The notes below the pieces were generated by a model. The model was not told the origin of the DNA and did not search any database. It was given only the letters and a program-made list of their open reading frames with translations. A DNA stretch of 64,000 nucleotides from Sipunculus nudus (taxonomy: Eukaryota; Annelida; Sipuncula; Golfingiida; Sipunculidae), in NCBI GenBank assembly GCA_026874595.1, contig CM049307.1, positions 78,036,643 to 78,100,642 on the forward strand, read 5' to 3'. Position numbers and translations under genes: made by a program. Below are positions 46,931 through 60,304 of this stretch, one piece after another. Positions within the stretch are counted from its first letter, which is position 1. Every line of letters begins with the position of its first letter.

Positions 46931-47389
46931 TACAGGTATTTCTTTAAAGTGAGTACTGGTTAGCTTCAATAACATACTTTTCCAAACTTTTTGGGAGGTA
47001 CGCGAATAGTATAAGTTCTCATGGTCAGGTTTGCGCAAGTTTCATTGTTAAAAACAGAAGGGTTGATTTTATATGATTTTTCCCCATGACTGGTTTAGAA
47101 GTCGAGCGTTTGCTCTGAATGATTTTATGCGGCCGAAACCGGAGTAAGACGAAGGTAAGGCCGCTTATGCAGCTATTTGAGGACCTGACGATTTCCCCGT
47201 ACTTGCATATCAGGCCGTCGAGCCTCATGTGAGTGGCATCGTTGCTATGAGAAGGCCAACAGCAGTCCCACAGCTCGACCCGCTTGGTAACATTCGCACT
47301 GAAATCATGTATTCAGGTATTCGAAACATGGACCTTCCTGTCCTACGATTTATCTCTGCTGAGCGAATATTACCATCTGTGGACCAAAT
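46924..47389 (+). CDS. Possible start of an unidentified gene (two short exons)
   Basis: I do not recognise this product. A tiny exon ATG GCT ATA CAG (46924-46935) ends at a GTATTT donor. An acceptor with a pyrimidine-rich tract at 47213 opens a frame that continues 47214-47389 and ends at a strong GTAAGT donor. Joined, they give about 62 residues starting MAIQAVEPHVSGIVAMRRPT with an intact frame. A simpler reading starts at the ATG at 47247. No downstream exon could be linked with confidence. It lies beside the CpG-rich promoter candidate, which is the main support. Confidence 0.25.
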
Positions 47390-48002
47390 GTAAGTGCATA
47401 TTGTAGACATAATCGCAACAATTTTGTACCGACAGGTCCAGTAAAATTCCGAGATGACAAAAGCAGCTGGCAGCATTTGTCTGAACCAGTGTATTAACTG
47501 TCCAATTTCGCTTGTCGCATGTGCACCTGAATATCTCGCGCTGATTGGCTGAGCCAGAATTTGTTAGGCCTACCGATAAACGTTAACACTGAGGCTGAGG
47601 GTTATATTTTTCTAAAGTTTCGCCGAACTCAACATAAGCGACGGCCTAAAATATTAAGACAAATTAAATGGGCACATTAGAAGCCAATTGGAAGCCCTGA
47701 ATAGGCGATGACTATGGTTCGAATGAACCATGTTGGTTTTGAAAAAGATTCTTGGAAAGACCACTGTTGACGTCACTGGATAAGACCTTAAGTTCAGCGA
47801 AGCGGTGATGTGTGGCACTGACCGTCCGGAACCGGCCAAGATAACCAGTACATGAAATAAGAGCGTCAGAGAAGGGTAAATTAGTTACATGAGTTGGCGC
47901 AAGATGGCGGTACCAATATTAAGTGCGATACATTGCGGGATGGTTTGCTATCTCTTTGAGAAGCAAAACAATTAAGTCATAACTATTTCATGAACTGAGC
48001 CA

Positions 48003-48955
48003 GTTTATAACACATCACGCATTAAAATAACAAGTGACCCACGGGTTATGACGCTCAGCTGACTTTAACAGTTTGTAATGTTAAAAACAATTAAAACAGT
48101 CATTACTAACATAATATAGGTCACAGTGACTTACTTTTTTATTCGCAAGGAGGCTTACAAAAGACCAACCCTAGATTTGAAGTAAAACATTTCATGATTT
48201 GTGCCTTGTTAACCCCTGGTCAGCCGTAATTTCTAATTAAAAACAAATATCAAGTTTCAAAGAACATTTGCCCAGGACCTTCCAGAAAGTAACGTTAGAA
48301 GATTACACGCCTAATTGATACAATTTGGGTTCCGACTGACTGTCTTGGTACTCAAAATTATGTTTTCGGCCCTAAGGTCGCAGAATATAGGTCACCATGT
48401 CCTAATTTCAGGTTCTTAAGGACGCTTGCCCAAAATCATTCTGTATGATTCTAGGCCTAACAGATACGATTTGTGCTCATCTGACATATAGGGTGCTCAT
48501 ATGACGTTTTTCCTGTAGGTCTCATAATATAGGTCACAGTGAACCAAAATCCTGTTTTTCAAGGACATTTCCCAAGGACCTCCATGAATATTGTCAGAAT
48601 ATTCTTGGCCTAATTGATACCTTTTTTGCATCGTTTGACTGTTTTGATACTCAAAATGATGATTTTGGCCTGTAGTTTGCAGAATATAGGTCACCATGAC
48701 CTAATTTCACGTTTCCAATGAGATCTGCCCTGAACCTACATGGATTTGGCGTTAGAAGTTTCTAGGCCTAACAGATAAGTTTTGACATTCAGTGTGCTTA
48801 CATGACCTTTTCTTCCTACAAGTTGCAAATATAGATTGTGGTGACCTTTTTCATATTTCTAAGGAAATTTGCCAGGACTTCCTTGTATTTTACGTTATAA
48901 CATTCTAGGCCTAATGGGTACAGTTGAACATGCACTCTATTATAATTTTTTCTTG
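48003..48955. repeat. Dispersed degenerate tandem repeat with nuclear-receptor-like palindromes (second copy)
   Basis: It begins 'acaagtgacccacgggttat' and consists of ~140-160-bp degenerate units, each with 'atataggtcac', 'cctaatttc', 'tgcccaggacctt' and 'tctaggcctaa'. It carries the perfect palindrome AGGTCACCATGACCT at 48688-48702 and variants at 48118-48132, 48389-48403 and 48531-48545. It belongs to the same family as the array in transporter intron 3 at 23.3-24.3 kb. Confidence 0.75.
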
Positions 48956-50858
48956 TATACCATTTGAGTTCTAGTTACCTCATTTATAATTTGTTAAATT
49001 GAATTTGTTTTTATTCCCTGCTTTAAAATAAATATTACTGTGAGTATTGGTACCACTACTGCCAGTACTTTAGTACTACTTGCGACAACACATGATCAAT
49101 CTTTCACAACAATGCAATGATCACCTCAAAAGTCATAACATTATTGATAAACATCTCCTAAACCGCTTAGTTGGAAACAAAATTTATGTTTTAATTTTCC
49201 CAACACCAACAGACCAAGGCACACCAAAACCTTTACAAATGCAAGACCGAGTACCACACCATCACGTAATACAGCCTTCAGGTGGCAAAATAGTCCGCCT
49301 CTACCTCCTCCGATACGCGCCAGTGACATGTCCAGGTTTATAAATTCCATGTCATTCACGCTTTATTACGAGAAATAAAGAAAACACCCTTACCAGATTA
49401 TGTGCGTCAACTTTAAATGTGCCTTCAGACAGCTAGTGTATGAATAAAATATATAAGGCTTAGCTTTGCATACTTGACAAGTAAAGCCACAGCAGAATTA
49501 ATGACATATTCTAACAAAAACTTGCACTCAATTAGAGATCTTTGGGCTGTACACTTGCATATAACACAACAGATATCAGAACAGGATCCCACAATGACAT
49601 CCTGTCAAGAAAAATGTCACCTTTTGAAGCCATTGACAGTTTGATGTAACTTCACAATTTCAAATAAGTGGCTTAAGTACACAAGAGTATCATCAGAAAC
49701 TGTAAATCATTTTTAGAACTAAAATAATAATTGTCTAAAAAACACTGATCTGATGGCAAAAAAATGCTACTGTTGTCTAACTAGGTGAGCCTGAAAGTAA
49801 GAGTGAATCAAAATCAATACTCACTCAGTCATCCTCAACACAAAATAGAAAAGAAAACAAAGCAACAACAATGGATTTTGACAAAGGTAATGATGATAGT
49901 TCATGTAATGAGCCAGGTCTAGTTGCAAATGCAAACAACAGCACCCCACAGGCTGACAAGAGTGACAATAAAGTCAATACTGGTCTGACAAATCTAACAA
50001 GTAATGTGATTCAAAAGATTTCAAGAAGCTCCCTTATTTCCGGCTTCCAGTAACTCCGCCTGTTAGGAGTCACACATAAATAAAGATCAACACAATGAAA
50101 GGAAATAACATTGAGAGAATGACATCCAGAACAGTAAAAGAACCCCTTAGACCAACGCTAATCGATCATCTCATATAAAAGAAAACAGACACGTAACAGC
50201 TGCTACCAATTAACTAAAGAAGCAATGTCCACAGATTCAGGGTCTTCAAGATCCAGTGATTGTCAGGAAACTAATGTGTAGCTCCACCAAAGGGAAATTT
50301 CTGGCCAAATCCTGCACAACGCAGGTGGTCATTGGCCGACTGTGACCAATATGAATAAAGATTTGGACGACATAACCAGCTCATGCATATCTGTGTATGA
50401 CAGCCTTTATGACACAGTAACACCCAGGACGAAAATGCAGGCAGCAACCTTGGTGAATACAAATGGAAAGATGATAAATATACACATCAAGAAATTCAGA
50501 AGCAGAAGGAGGAATTGACTGTGGACTCTTTGTCATATCATCTGTCACAGCTATATGTTGTGGCAAAGATCCAGCAGTCATTGGTATGATCAGAAATTGA
50601 TGAGAAGCCATAAATTGGAAAGCTTTGAAAAAAACAAGAATTAAACCTTTTTTCATGAAATAAGTAATACCATTTCCTCTTACACAAGGTGGCAGCACAA
50701 TAAAGCGTTCTTTAACAGTCCCCGTTTACTGTACATGAAGGTAGCCCGACAATGGAGAAGAAAGATTGATTCAATGCTGCACATGCCCAGGCTGGTTCCG
50801 ACAGACCTGCTTCTCAGTTAAGAAAGAGGTCCTCAACCCCCTCACCTGAGCAATTAGT
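48956..50858. other. Region without an identified gene; one Asn/Ser-rich exon-like ORF
   Basis: No family could be recognised. A possible exon opens after 'ttgtctaactag' near 49783. It runs in frame through the ATG at 49871 to a stop at 50053 and encodes an Asn/Ser/Lys-rich, low-complexity peptide. There is no independent support. Confidence 0.25.
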
Positions 50859-50975
50859 GGAAATGCAGAACCTGTTCATCTTCTGTACACTAAATAATTT
50901 ATACATAGTGTCTTTATTCAAAGGATCATCAAACTGGAATACAAATGGCAATTTAGCATTAATTGAACTCCCCAA
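50859..50975 (+). repeat. Diverged repeat, inverted partner of the window's right end
   Basis: 'ggaaatgcagaacctgttca' and the following 8 bases match exactly the reverse complement of 63973-64000. Similarity continues, with gaps, through 'atttatacat' and 'gtctttattcaaa' to 'actggaata' against 63880-63972. Confidence 0.75.
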
Positions 50976-52148
50976 ATCCTAATGATTCGTAGTTTCAATA
51001 TGTACACATTCTGTCTCAAAATATCAAAAATAATTTGTGTTTCCTGCATGGTTTCCTACCACACCAATTAGCTAATAATCTAACAGATATAAAATTGAAC
51101 CTTGGCTGACTCATAATTTCGAGAGTGGAAGCTGTATCACATTAAACTTCATAATACTCAAAAACCGTCATGTGTCCCAATACAACGTGTTCTACATAAA
51201 TATCAATTCGAATACTTATCACATTACGTTAGTTTCCGCGAAGTGCTAGTAATACCTTTGTCTTTTGGGTGTATCGCGAAACCATAGGCGAGAGGAGACG
51301 ACAGATGAGATATATGCAGAGAACAAGAGACTCCAACACCAGAACACGGTCGACAAGAAGACAACCTGCCTTGAACAGAGATTTCGGTGGATTAAAGTCT
51401 TCCTCGTGTCCGTTGAGTTCCTGACCATCTGCTACAACGAAGCTAGTTGGTGTGGGCATTTTCCTTTTCGATTAGCGATTTTCTGTTATTTCTAAAACTT
51501 TGCTGTCAACTTCGCCCAACGGCCGTCTAGCTGCACCTGCGTTTTGTCAGTATCTCAGCCCCTGTCGGTCTCTTGCTCGCTTGTTAACCGCCTCATAGTT
51601 AATTATTTGCTGTTTGGATTACTTGCACCCCTTTCCCATATTTGGTCACTAATTCCCGTTTTGGAACTATATTATTGTATTTTCCCGGCAGTTTACGGGT
51701 ATTTAGCTGCTCTCGGATTTTGTTCGACTCGCCCATTTCCAGTTTGGCCCACCTCGTGTCTTGGTTTTTTTTTTTTTTTTGGCGAGGTTGTTCATCAGTT
51801 TGTATATTATTGAGACATTATTTTGACATGGGTTCAGTATTATTGGTAATTATTGCTTGCATTGAGGGACATTTTGTGCCAGATTTCTGTACCGATTTTC
51901 ATGGGATTTTTTACCTTTGTTCATTTTTGTTGCGGTCCGTGACGTGCTGCCACCTCGCTGCGTTTTATGCAACTATTACTTAGCCTGTTTTGTATTCAGT
52001 TTATTACTCCATCCTGTGCTGCTATCTGCCAGCAATTAGTGTAACTATTTCTTGCATGCTTTATACCTGTGGTTCTGATGCTGACCTGCTACCATCAAGT
52101 GACGGTTCTTTACACTAATCCTGATGAATTTTTTGCTAATTCTTTCTT

Positions 52149-52430
52149 ACAGGTAAGGTCGTCAAAAGTCGTGCAAGATGCTTTGATGGACACTGGAGCA
52201 GACTTTAGTTTAGTGGCGGAAGAACCCTTGCCTGATATAGATGCCCTAGTGTGGTGTAGATTCAGTGTCACGTGGTTTATTGGAATGGTCAAACATCAGT
52301 ACGGGTGTACTTTCCCTCCAGGGCATTGAAATTAACAACACTCACCGGACTCGGCTTGTACATTTCAGTGTCACAGCTGGTCTTGTTTACTCCATCCTGC
52401 TTTCCAGGTTTACTTGGATGTTGAACATAA
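52149..52430 (+). pseudogene. Retrotransposon aspartic protease remnant, frameshifted
   Basis: After a 'ttctttcttacag' acceptor-like run, one frame reads 'ALMDTGADFSLV', the active-site motif of retroelement aspartic proteases (D-T-G-A). About 20 codons later it goes astray. The next frame continues plausibly from about 52250 with 'STGVLSLQGIEI', 'HFSVTAGLVYSILLS', resembling the flap and C-terminal strand of such proteases. A single indel near 52245-52255 would explain this. No RT, integrase or LTR was found next to it. The ~600 bp before it is T-rich and non-coding. Such proteases cleave Gag-Pol polyproteins; this copy appears dead. Confidence 0.5.
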
Positions 52431-52560
52431 CGGGTTTATGCAGGTGGTATCTCCTACATGCACTCAAGAAAAATATAATGAACTTACACGCACGAAAATA
52501 TAATGGACATCTTAATTGTTTCATATTTACCCTTCACCCCCTTCACCCCCTTCTCTCTTT

Positions 52561-52573
52561 CTTCTTCTTCTTC

Positions 52574-52643
<70 letters not shown>
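52561..52643. repeat. Composite microsatellite (TTC)n-(CT)n-(TA)n
   Basis: TTC units at 52561-52576, then an uninterrupted CT run to about 52616, then a TA run to 52643. Confidence 0.9.
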
Positions 52644-54108
52644 GGTCATCCACATAAAAAAGTTACCAAACTCATCATATGATTCATCAATGGTTCAAGT
52701 ATAGTGACTTTATGTCTATTTGTTTTAAGGTTATTGTGCAAACATCCTATCTAAGATGGTCAGATGGAAGGAGGGTACCATTTCTATGTCCCATGCCAAT
52801 GATCCCTTCTGCAATGGCACGGAGAGTTCTCCACCCTTATAAGCCTCTCCCCCTTAGGCGAGGCTTAAAACAAATGACCCATGGTTTATGGCAGTGTCAT
52901 TTGATTCGTCATTTGTCAGCTAGTCTCAAAATCTGAGGTAAAAATAGAAAAAAAGTACATGTGGTACCACCAGTGTTTAGCAACTGATTATACACTGGTG
53001 TAGCTCGGCATGACTGAAATCAGTTCATAACATGAACATATTGAATACTTAGTTTCACAAATGCTGCTGTGTTCCTTCTTTCAAGCTTGGGCAAGAAAAC
53101 TGACAAAGAAGTGCTACAAAAAGAATGCTCCATAGTGAAGTGGTGGAGAAGGTCTGTGGTGAACCATATATACTGGTGTGGTGCATGAACGCCAGGTCGG
53201 GATGGAGCAGTGATGCTTGCCAAATGGAGATCCATTTCCCAGCATATCATCAACTAGCATACGATTCATGCAGATCCCCTGTTCCTATAGTGTCTCCATG
53301 GAGATATGGTGGAGACAGGAAGAAGAACAAAATGGCTGACACCAGGCATGACCATTTACCTGACCATTAAACTCTGATTATTGCTTTTCAGGCTTAGAAC
53401 AACATATAAGTGTAAATACATGCAGTGATTTGGTCTTACAATATACCTTATAAATGCATGTATACAAATTTTTTCTAATGTTCCATTATTTATTTATCCT
53501 TTATAGGTTATAGGTGTTCAATTTGTCTGACGGTAATTTCTTAATTCAATAAAAAGTCTCGATTGAACTCTAGTAGGGAGGGAGCATGAGACAGAGAGAG
53601 AAAACTCATGAACATATGAAATGGCAAATTTGTATGAACAAAATTGAAAAAGAGGTTTGAGCAGCAAGACATTTATACACAGTAAGGGACAGCTTCAGTA
53701 GGATCACCATAGTAAAACAACTATCGGATATCTGGATTTGGGAGTTGGCCCTGAAGTCGATGGGTAAGAAGCCCTTGTCTTCATGCCAACTGGACTGAAG
53801 GGTGCGCGGAAGGCTCCGGCGGCCTTGTATATTACACGAGGACCCACTTCTGAGACGCAGAAACAGTTGCTGTTGCACTTATAGTAACAGGTTGCTGGTG
53901 CATTGTATTACCATGGAAGGCCATCCCTCATGGGCATGCGCATATCCTTGGGTGCACAGCTTGATGTTGACAAACAAGTCAAGCCCTACTTCACTTTAAC
54001 AGGAAATCAACAGAAATATTCATTTTTCTGGACCCTTGCCATATAGGTTAACTCATATGGCTTCGCTAGCAAGACAGTTCGGTCCGCTTTTATGTCACCC
54101 CGAAACAA
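52644..54108. other. Region without an identified gene
   Basis: Several ORFs of 60-90 codons overlap on both strands with no recognisable family or splice pattern. Confidence 0.35.
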
Positions 54109-54115
54109 TATATAA

Positions 54116-54164
<49 letters not shown>

Positions 54165-54172
54165 TATACACA
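54109..54172. repeat. (TA)n microsatellite
   Basis: Interrupted TA run with 'taaa' and 'taca' variants, followed by 'cacacg'. Confidence 0.9.
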
Positions 54173-54666
54173 CGATTGTAGTATATTTGCGTCTGTAAAA
54201 CCCAATAAAAGACTACTGAATTTACTAAGTAATTTGGTTTGCCATCCCCCTGTCACGTATTCCAAACCGAAATAGATTTATGCAGATGTACAAAGAGGTT
54301 AAGATTAGTTAAAGAAGCGGTAACATCAATAAAAAATATATACCTTATTCCTTCAAACTCGGAAGCATCCTACAGATAAAGTTTAACTCAGAAGTATAAA
54401 AAAAACAGTTCAACTTTTGCCAGACCTATCTTGATTTGTTTTACTGGAGCACTGCACAGGACTAACAGTTATTTTGCCTACCTTAGGGATCAACGAACAA
54501 CTAAAAAGACCTATAAAGACTACCGAACGCCACCATCTGAGCCATGGAGTGCCTCCCAGTAATTATTACAACTATTTGTACAATCCATGTAAAACCAGAT
54601 GTTTAAAATCTAGGAGCGATGGCAAGGTTAGCCTCCCTCAGCCTTCTCCATCCTAACCGCTCCCGT

Positions 54667-54685
54667 CCCCCCCCCCCCCCCCCCC
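54667..54685. repeat. Poly-C tract (C19)
   Basis: Nineteen consecutive C residues inside a C-rich stretch (54651-54715). Such a run can form i-motif/G4 structures and is prone to length error in sequencing. Confidence 0.9.
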
Positions 54686-55300
54686 ACGGCCTGACACCCC
54701 CCTTCCCCGTTACCCTTAAATGGTCGATAAAAGTAAATACGTTGGAAAAAGGAAGGAGTAAAGTTTGCTCCCCGGTTCTTTTGCCAGTCATACTGCTATT
54801 TACTAATTTTTCTAATTACTTTTCATAACATCTTGTATATGCCGTGGCCTCAAAGGAAAAAAGAAATGTCGCCATTTACGAAATGAATCTGAACAATATG
54901 TCTCATCCTATCCCATTGGAAATGGTCTATTTTGTTGTAAAACAAATATTATTATAATAATGGCAAATACCGTAATAATAAGTGAGTAACATTGTAATAA
55001 CTTTACCTCATCTTCACTGTAATCAGCACGGTTGGGCTAAAAGGGGCAAAAATGCCAATATTATTAGAAATGAAGTTTAGAAGATTATGATTAAATTCAT
55101 GTCAAATTTACGTAGACAACATGAACGTTGACTGTTTCACTGGATTTCCATTATGACTGCATCTCTTATACCAATGAGGAACCAACATGGCTGTCATTTT
55201 AGAAGGCATTCTCAAACGCCATACCGCCTGTTAGATTTGGTATTCATTATTGAGCTAAAACATATGTTATTACAATATGGACCGTTTTTCCCAATCCCCG
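54686..55300. other. Intergenic, nothing recognised
   Basis: AT-rich, no coding region supported. Confidence 0.4.
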
Positions 55301-55304
55301 TTTT

Positions 55305-55412
55305 TTATTGCAATATGGGTTGGGTATGATTATTCCTATATGGGTCGTTTTCTATACATTATGGGCCGTTATTACATTATGGGCCGGTTATTACATTATG
55401 GGTCGTAACAGA
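55305..55412. repeat. Short tandem repeat, 'ttacattatgggccg' type
   Basis: Imperfect ~18-22-bp units 'ttattacattatgggccg' recur about five times, most regularly at 55353-55410. Diverged units reading 'caatatgggt' lie just before. Confidence 0.7.
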
Positions 55413-58400
55413 TGCAACAGTTTGTTACAACAAAATACCTATAATTGCAGATAACAATGCTGAAACAAATTCATGCAAGAAAACAGATAAACAGACGCCT
55501 CAAACCGAAGAGGTCACGGTACAAACCACACAGTAATGACCATAGCCCTGTTCACTGAGTGCATACAGGTGCGTCACGGGACCTGAAATTAACAAATCTT
55601 ACCTACCTTGTTGGTTTCATTGTCACAGCTTGCTTTGATCAGTCAGGTCATTTAGTGCAAGCGCACCTCTGTTAATTTCACTTCACTTAATTATTCGCTC
55701 AAACTACACCTGTCTCTCTCTGAGACCACAACACGTAGGATGTGATTTAACTGGCTACGATATACCACTGCATGACTTGTCTACATTTTTAACATACCCA
55801 AAAATATTTGATTTGCCACATTTTTCTACGCTACGATTTGCTGCGGGTTACTACAACAGTAAATTGTTGTTGCTGTCACACGCTTTCTTCGGGGGCATGT
55901 TTTCTTGTCCTTAACATGTTCGTGTTCATATAGTCAGCGAGACAGACCCCAATCTGACCTTAGGTGGGACATTGCGTATGATCACAATTTATCTTTTGCA
56001 CAAAATGGTAAACCAGGATCTATTTTGTAATAAGACTGATGAAACTTTGGCATCCTTGGGGAAAATCTTTAGGATTTTCTTTTTTATTTTGAATTTAAAA
56101 AATAAAACAAAATATTTGCGTGATAATGAAAAGCCATTTAACAGAATATGTACATATCCCTGGTAATTTGAGACGCATTTTTAGTGTAGTTATTGCACCT
56201 GAATCGTCAACTTAATTTTTTTAAATATAATAACATTTATTTTAAATCGTAAATATGTGGATATTCTAATCTTCCTTGGCCTTTTTCTGTTAAATGGAGG
56301 AGGTCATAAACTGCTAATAATGTTGGTATGCTTATTCACTATCATTGATCACCCCACTGTAATTTCAAATTAAATGTAGATTTTAAAATTTGAATTATTA
56401 AGATGTACTATATTCGCTTTTCTTTTTATAAAAGTTAGTTTAATTTGCTCGAATGCCACATTGTTTGCTATACTGGATTTCGCGTTATAACTTTTTATTT
56501 TATTTTTAATTTCACCATAAAACTGATAAATGATTTCCTCGGAAGGTGCGCTTAATATGTATAAGGTATTTGATGAGGGATATTCCTGACTTTTTTCTCT
56601 TAAATTGATTCAGTAATGACAGGGCCATAAATAAATAAGTCACCATTTCCAGTTCTCAGGGCAGATTAAAAATACACTTCATTTAAACGCTTTAGTTCCA
56701 AATCTATATCATAACTGACGGTGGTCGCATTCCACTTCTGTCACGGATCTTCTCCGTGGCTACGCCTCGGATATACACATTTGGGTCTTGCACTTTCAGG
56801 CATGATTCCAAGTATATCCTAATATCCATGTGTATAATTTTCCATGTGTTCACCAAATTCCTGAACCATATAACGATATTTTCCAAGGGGCGATGGTAGA
56901 TCCCTTTATCAAAACACATGGTCATTCAAGTGTTGTAGTACACTGGTTTATCACCAGGGGCCAGCACTAACCATATATTGCTGGAAACATGATAATATGA
57001 AAATGCGCTGACAAATAAATATATAAAAAACTTGGTTTTTGGATTATTTAAACAGAAATTAATAACTAAATCCAGATATACTTAATCGAAGTGTATATCT
57101 GTTCATACAGTTCTGGTCTGAAGTCAAAACTGTTCCCTCCAATTAGTCCTGAACAAGTTTTTCTCTGGACACAGACATTTGTAAAGATGAATCAATCTAC
57201 TTTGTATTACACATGGAGGGTTCAACAAATGAAATATCAGAGCAAATATACATAATTAAAAACTGATTCAACCTCTGTCACACACACACATGTGGCATAT
57301 GATGAGGCAAACTTGGTCAAAGAAAGAGCCGCGCAAAAAAAAGATGAGGTCTCATGCTGAATAACGGGAGCATTACACTTTTTCTTATTACCCTAGCAAA
57401 TATAGCGGTAATACATAACACAATGTATATCAACTGATTCATGATTGTATATATATATATATCATAAACGTTTATTCTTCTTTCATAGAAATTCTAGAAA
57501 TATATTCGGAATAATATTTCTTTATAATGGCAGAGCTGAACAATATTGAGGTTGTTGTACAGGTACATTAGCGAATAGGCCAACATGAAAGGCCAATATT
57601 GCAGTCTACCAAATTTGCCATTTATTAGCAGTTATATATTTACATTAACTGTTCATACAGGTCTTCTTTACCAGAATGTTTATATATAGGTATGTGTCTT
57701 TTAATTTTATGAATAAATGGTTATCTGAACGCCAGACTTGTTCACCACATAATTCATAATCGTGTGGCCAATTCCTATGGACAGCCAGGGTTAAACATGC
57801 CCCTAGATCTATAAAGGACAGCCAGGGTTGAACATCCCTCTAGATTTATTGATAGAACACAGCAACAATGAAATTCAAAGAAACATTGCGATTATATAAT
57901 AACCAACAAGCGTACATAACTTTATATTCGTGAAAAAAAAGTCTTATAGTGCAACTAAAACATATCTGATATCATAACGAAACAAGCCCTCTATCCTCAA
58001 CACCAGTTTTAATAAAGACGGATATATTGTTTCACATGATTACCAAGGTACAAAATCATGATAAACTAGAAATTTGCAGGTGGCAGCTCATTGTTACAAT
58101 ATGGCTCTGTCTTCTAAAAATATCCTGGCTCCAGACGGTGATCCGGTTCACCCCAAAAATGTAATCAGTTCAGCCTTGTATTATAAACAAGCTCTCCTGA
58201 AAATTTTGTCAAAATTCGTTAATATTTATAGAAGTATAATGTTGCTTACAGACAAACAAACAGACAAGTGGACAAACAAGTTAACATACGCCAGCAAAAA
58301 TACAGCATCATCCCCGCCGCTTGGCGTAAATAATAGAAACCTTATGTGTACGATGGTCACATTCCTTGTTTTAGTGTTGGGTGAAAGAAAAAATATTTTT

Positions 58401-58503
58401 TAAACAATATGAGTTCCTTCCGTTTGCGGTTGGCCTATTATTAAAATGTGGATTTTAAACATATTATCTTAGAGGATCACACAAGAAGTATGATAAGGGA
58501 GAG
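55413..58503. other. Intergenic with small duplications
   Basis: No gene is supported. A ~36-bp tandem duplication 'ggacagccagggtt...catcccctagat' lies at 57779-57847, and a short TA run lies at 57448-57462. Confidence 0.4.
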
Positions 58504-58646
58504 ATGGCGAGGGCTAGCCGTATAGCCGGTTCATTTGGCAAGAAGCTGGAAAATATGTTTATGAGAGAGTGGGTGACACGTATCATTCATGGACTCTCAA
58601 GACCAGTGTTAAGCCATATGCTGCGGATGTGGCCAAATTTGTTTAA
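58504..58646 (+). CDS. Unidentified exon-like ORF
   Basis: The product is not recognised. The frame starts MARASRIAGSFGKKLENMFM, is basic and continues ~48 codons to 'MWPNLFK', where 'aag|gtaatt' could be a splice donor. The full ORF runs on to 58839 without resemblance to anything known. It is listed because composition and the donor are compatible with coding. Confidence is low. Confidence 0.2.
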
Positions 58647-60304
58647 GGTAATTCCTTTGCAAGCAAGGACACTTTTCTTCCAAACTACTTTACCTCCGTG
58701 TTCTGCTGCAATAAAATTAAGAAAACGTGTCACCATTGAGAGAGGATTGATACTGATTGTATATAGTAACAGAGGCACTGTATACATGATGGACACACCC
58801 TTATGCATATATTACACCATAGAACACCATTTAGTGTGACGTGAATAATGAAGGATCGACAGCGACCTAATAACACTTTTTATTGAGATGGTTTAGAGAA
58901 GAATAATATTCACAACAATCAAATTGTTTAAAAATAAAGATAGATGTCCAGGTTCTACTGGCTATTTACTTGACCTAATAATTCCAGAAATAATAAAGAT
59001 GTACCCAACAACCACAGAGCTAGAGGTTTAAGTTTGTCTCGACGATTCGTGCCCATGCCCTTTCGGTCCCAAAAGCCGGTTGAGGTTAGCCAATTACCGT
59101 ATCGGTCCTGCGTAATCGCCATTTCGGTCCCGCCGCATGTATGGTGTCTGCAAAATCGTGGAGACGATAGCAATGTTATATATTCGCATACGCATGTTGT
59201 AGCTCATAGATGTGCAGACCATAACTTATGATCTAGCACAAATACACAAACGCGATAATACGAAATCTGATCTTATGGTCGGACCGAAACACAGTGGGAG
59301 AACAGTTCGACCTAATATTTAATAAGAGTAAATCTCACCCTGCCTTTCGGGAGTGCTGCTGTAACAGGCGAGACAGCATTAGCCTACGGAAATTCCTCAG
59401 TAAAATGGCTGACCTCGACCGGCAACTTTAATTTGCCGCGACAAACCCCTCGTTTTTATGCGCCAGGTGTCCAGTAAGTAGGATATATTGATGTTTATTC
59501 AGATGACCGGCTATGTTTACAGAAGCGCTTTCGAGACGCTTTATCTTATATTATCACCCACCTTGCCAGGTTCCCATCGGGAGTTGTTTCTTTACACTTT
59601 ATTTAAGATAAACTGAGTATATTAGGCCGCATGTTTCAAAAATACGTAAAGATTTTCAAATGTAAGTTTCATAAAAAGGTAATCTGGGTAATCTGCGGTA
59701 GCATATATTTCTTTCAAGAAACACTATGCAAAAACAACCTCAAATGAGGGTGTCCGCTTCATGGTAACATATATATATATATACACAGCGGTTTGTTTAA
59801 TTTTGGTCTCACAATGATATATAGGCCTACATTGTGTCATCAAGTCAAACAACAAGACATTTGTGTCATATCATGTGAGACCTACAAAATACTTTGTAAA
59901 CGTTCATGCAGTGGATTTCTTCTGGGAAAAAAAATGGGATAAATTTCAGCCTGCTTCATGTCAAATTGTCATGTAAGGCCTAAATCAAATCAAACTTTGG
60001 ATGTGGTGTCATTGTGAAATTCAAGAATGGAATCTTCAGTTTCATTTTTAATGATTGCATAAACGTGGTTCACTTATCAGAAATGTATCATATAGTTCAT
60101 AATGTTTGATTGTTTGAATGGACCTGTATAGAATAAAGCCTGTGAAAGATAAAAAAAAGTAAACTTTATGCAGCAGAGAAAAGCACTTATAATTTTAAAG
60201 ATTGACTCAGCGTATTTGCTATAGTAAGAAATAGACTTAAATGGAAATATAGCAACAGCTAAATACAGTTGTGATTATATACACCCATTTGACCTTTTTG
60301 CAGA
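58647..60304. other. Intergenic, nothing recognised
   Basis: AT-rich with moderate CG near 59030-59180 and 59330-59460, but no gene model. A short TA run lies at 59768-59784. Confidence 0.35.

Noticed and set aside
47225-47476. Minus-strand ORF over the possible new gene start
   Set aside because: The plus strand has the better splice signals and codon pattern; the minus ORF shows no motif.
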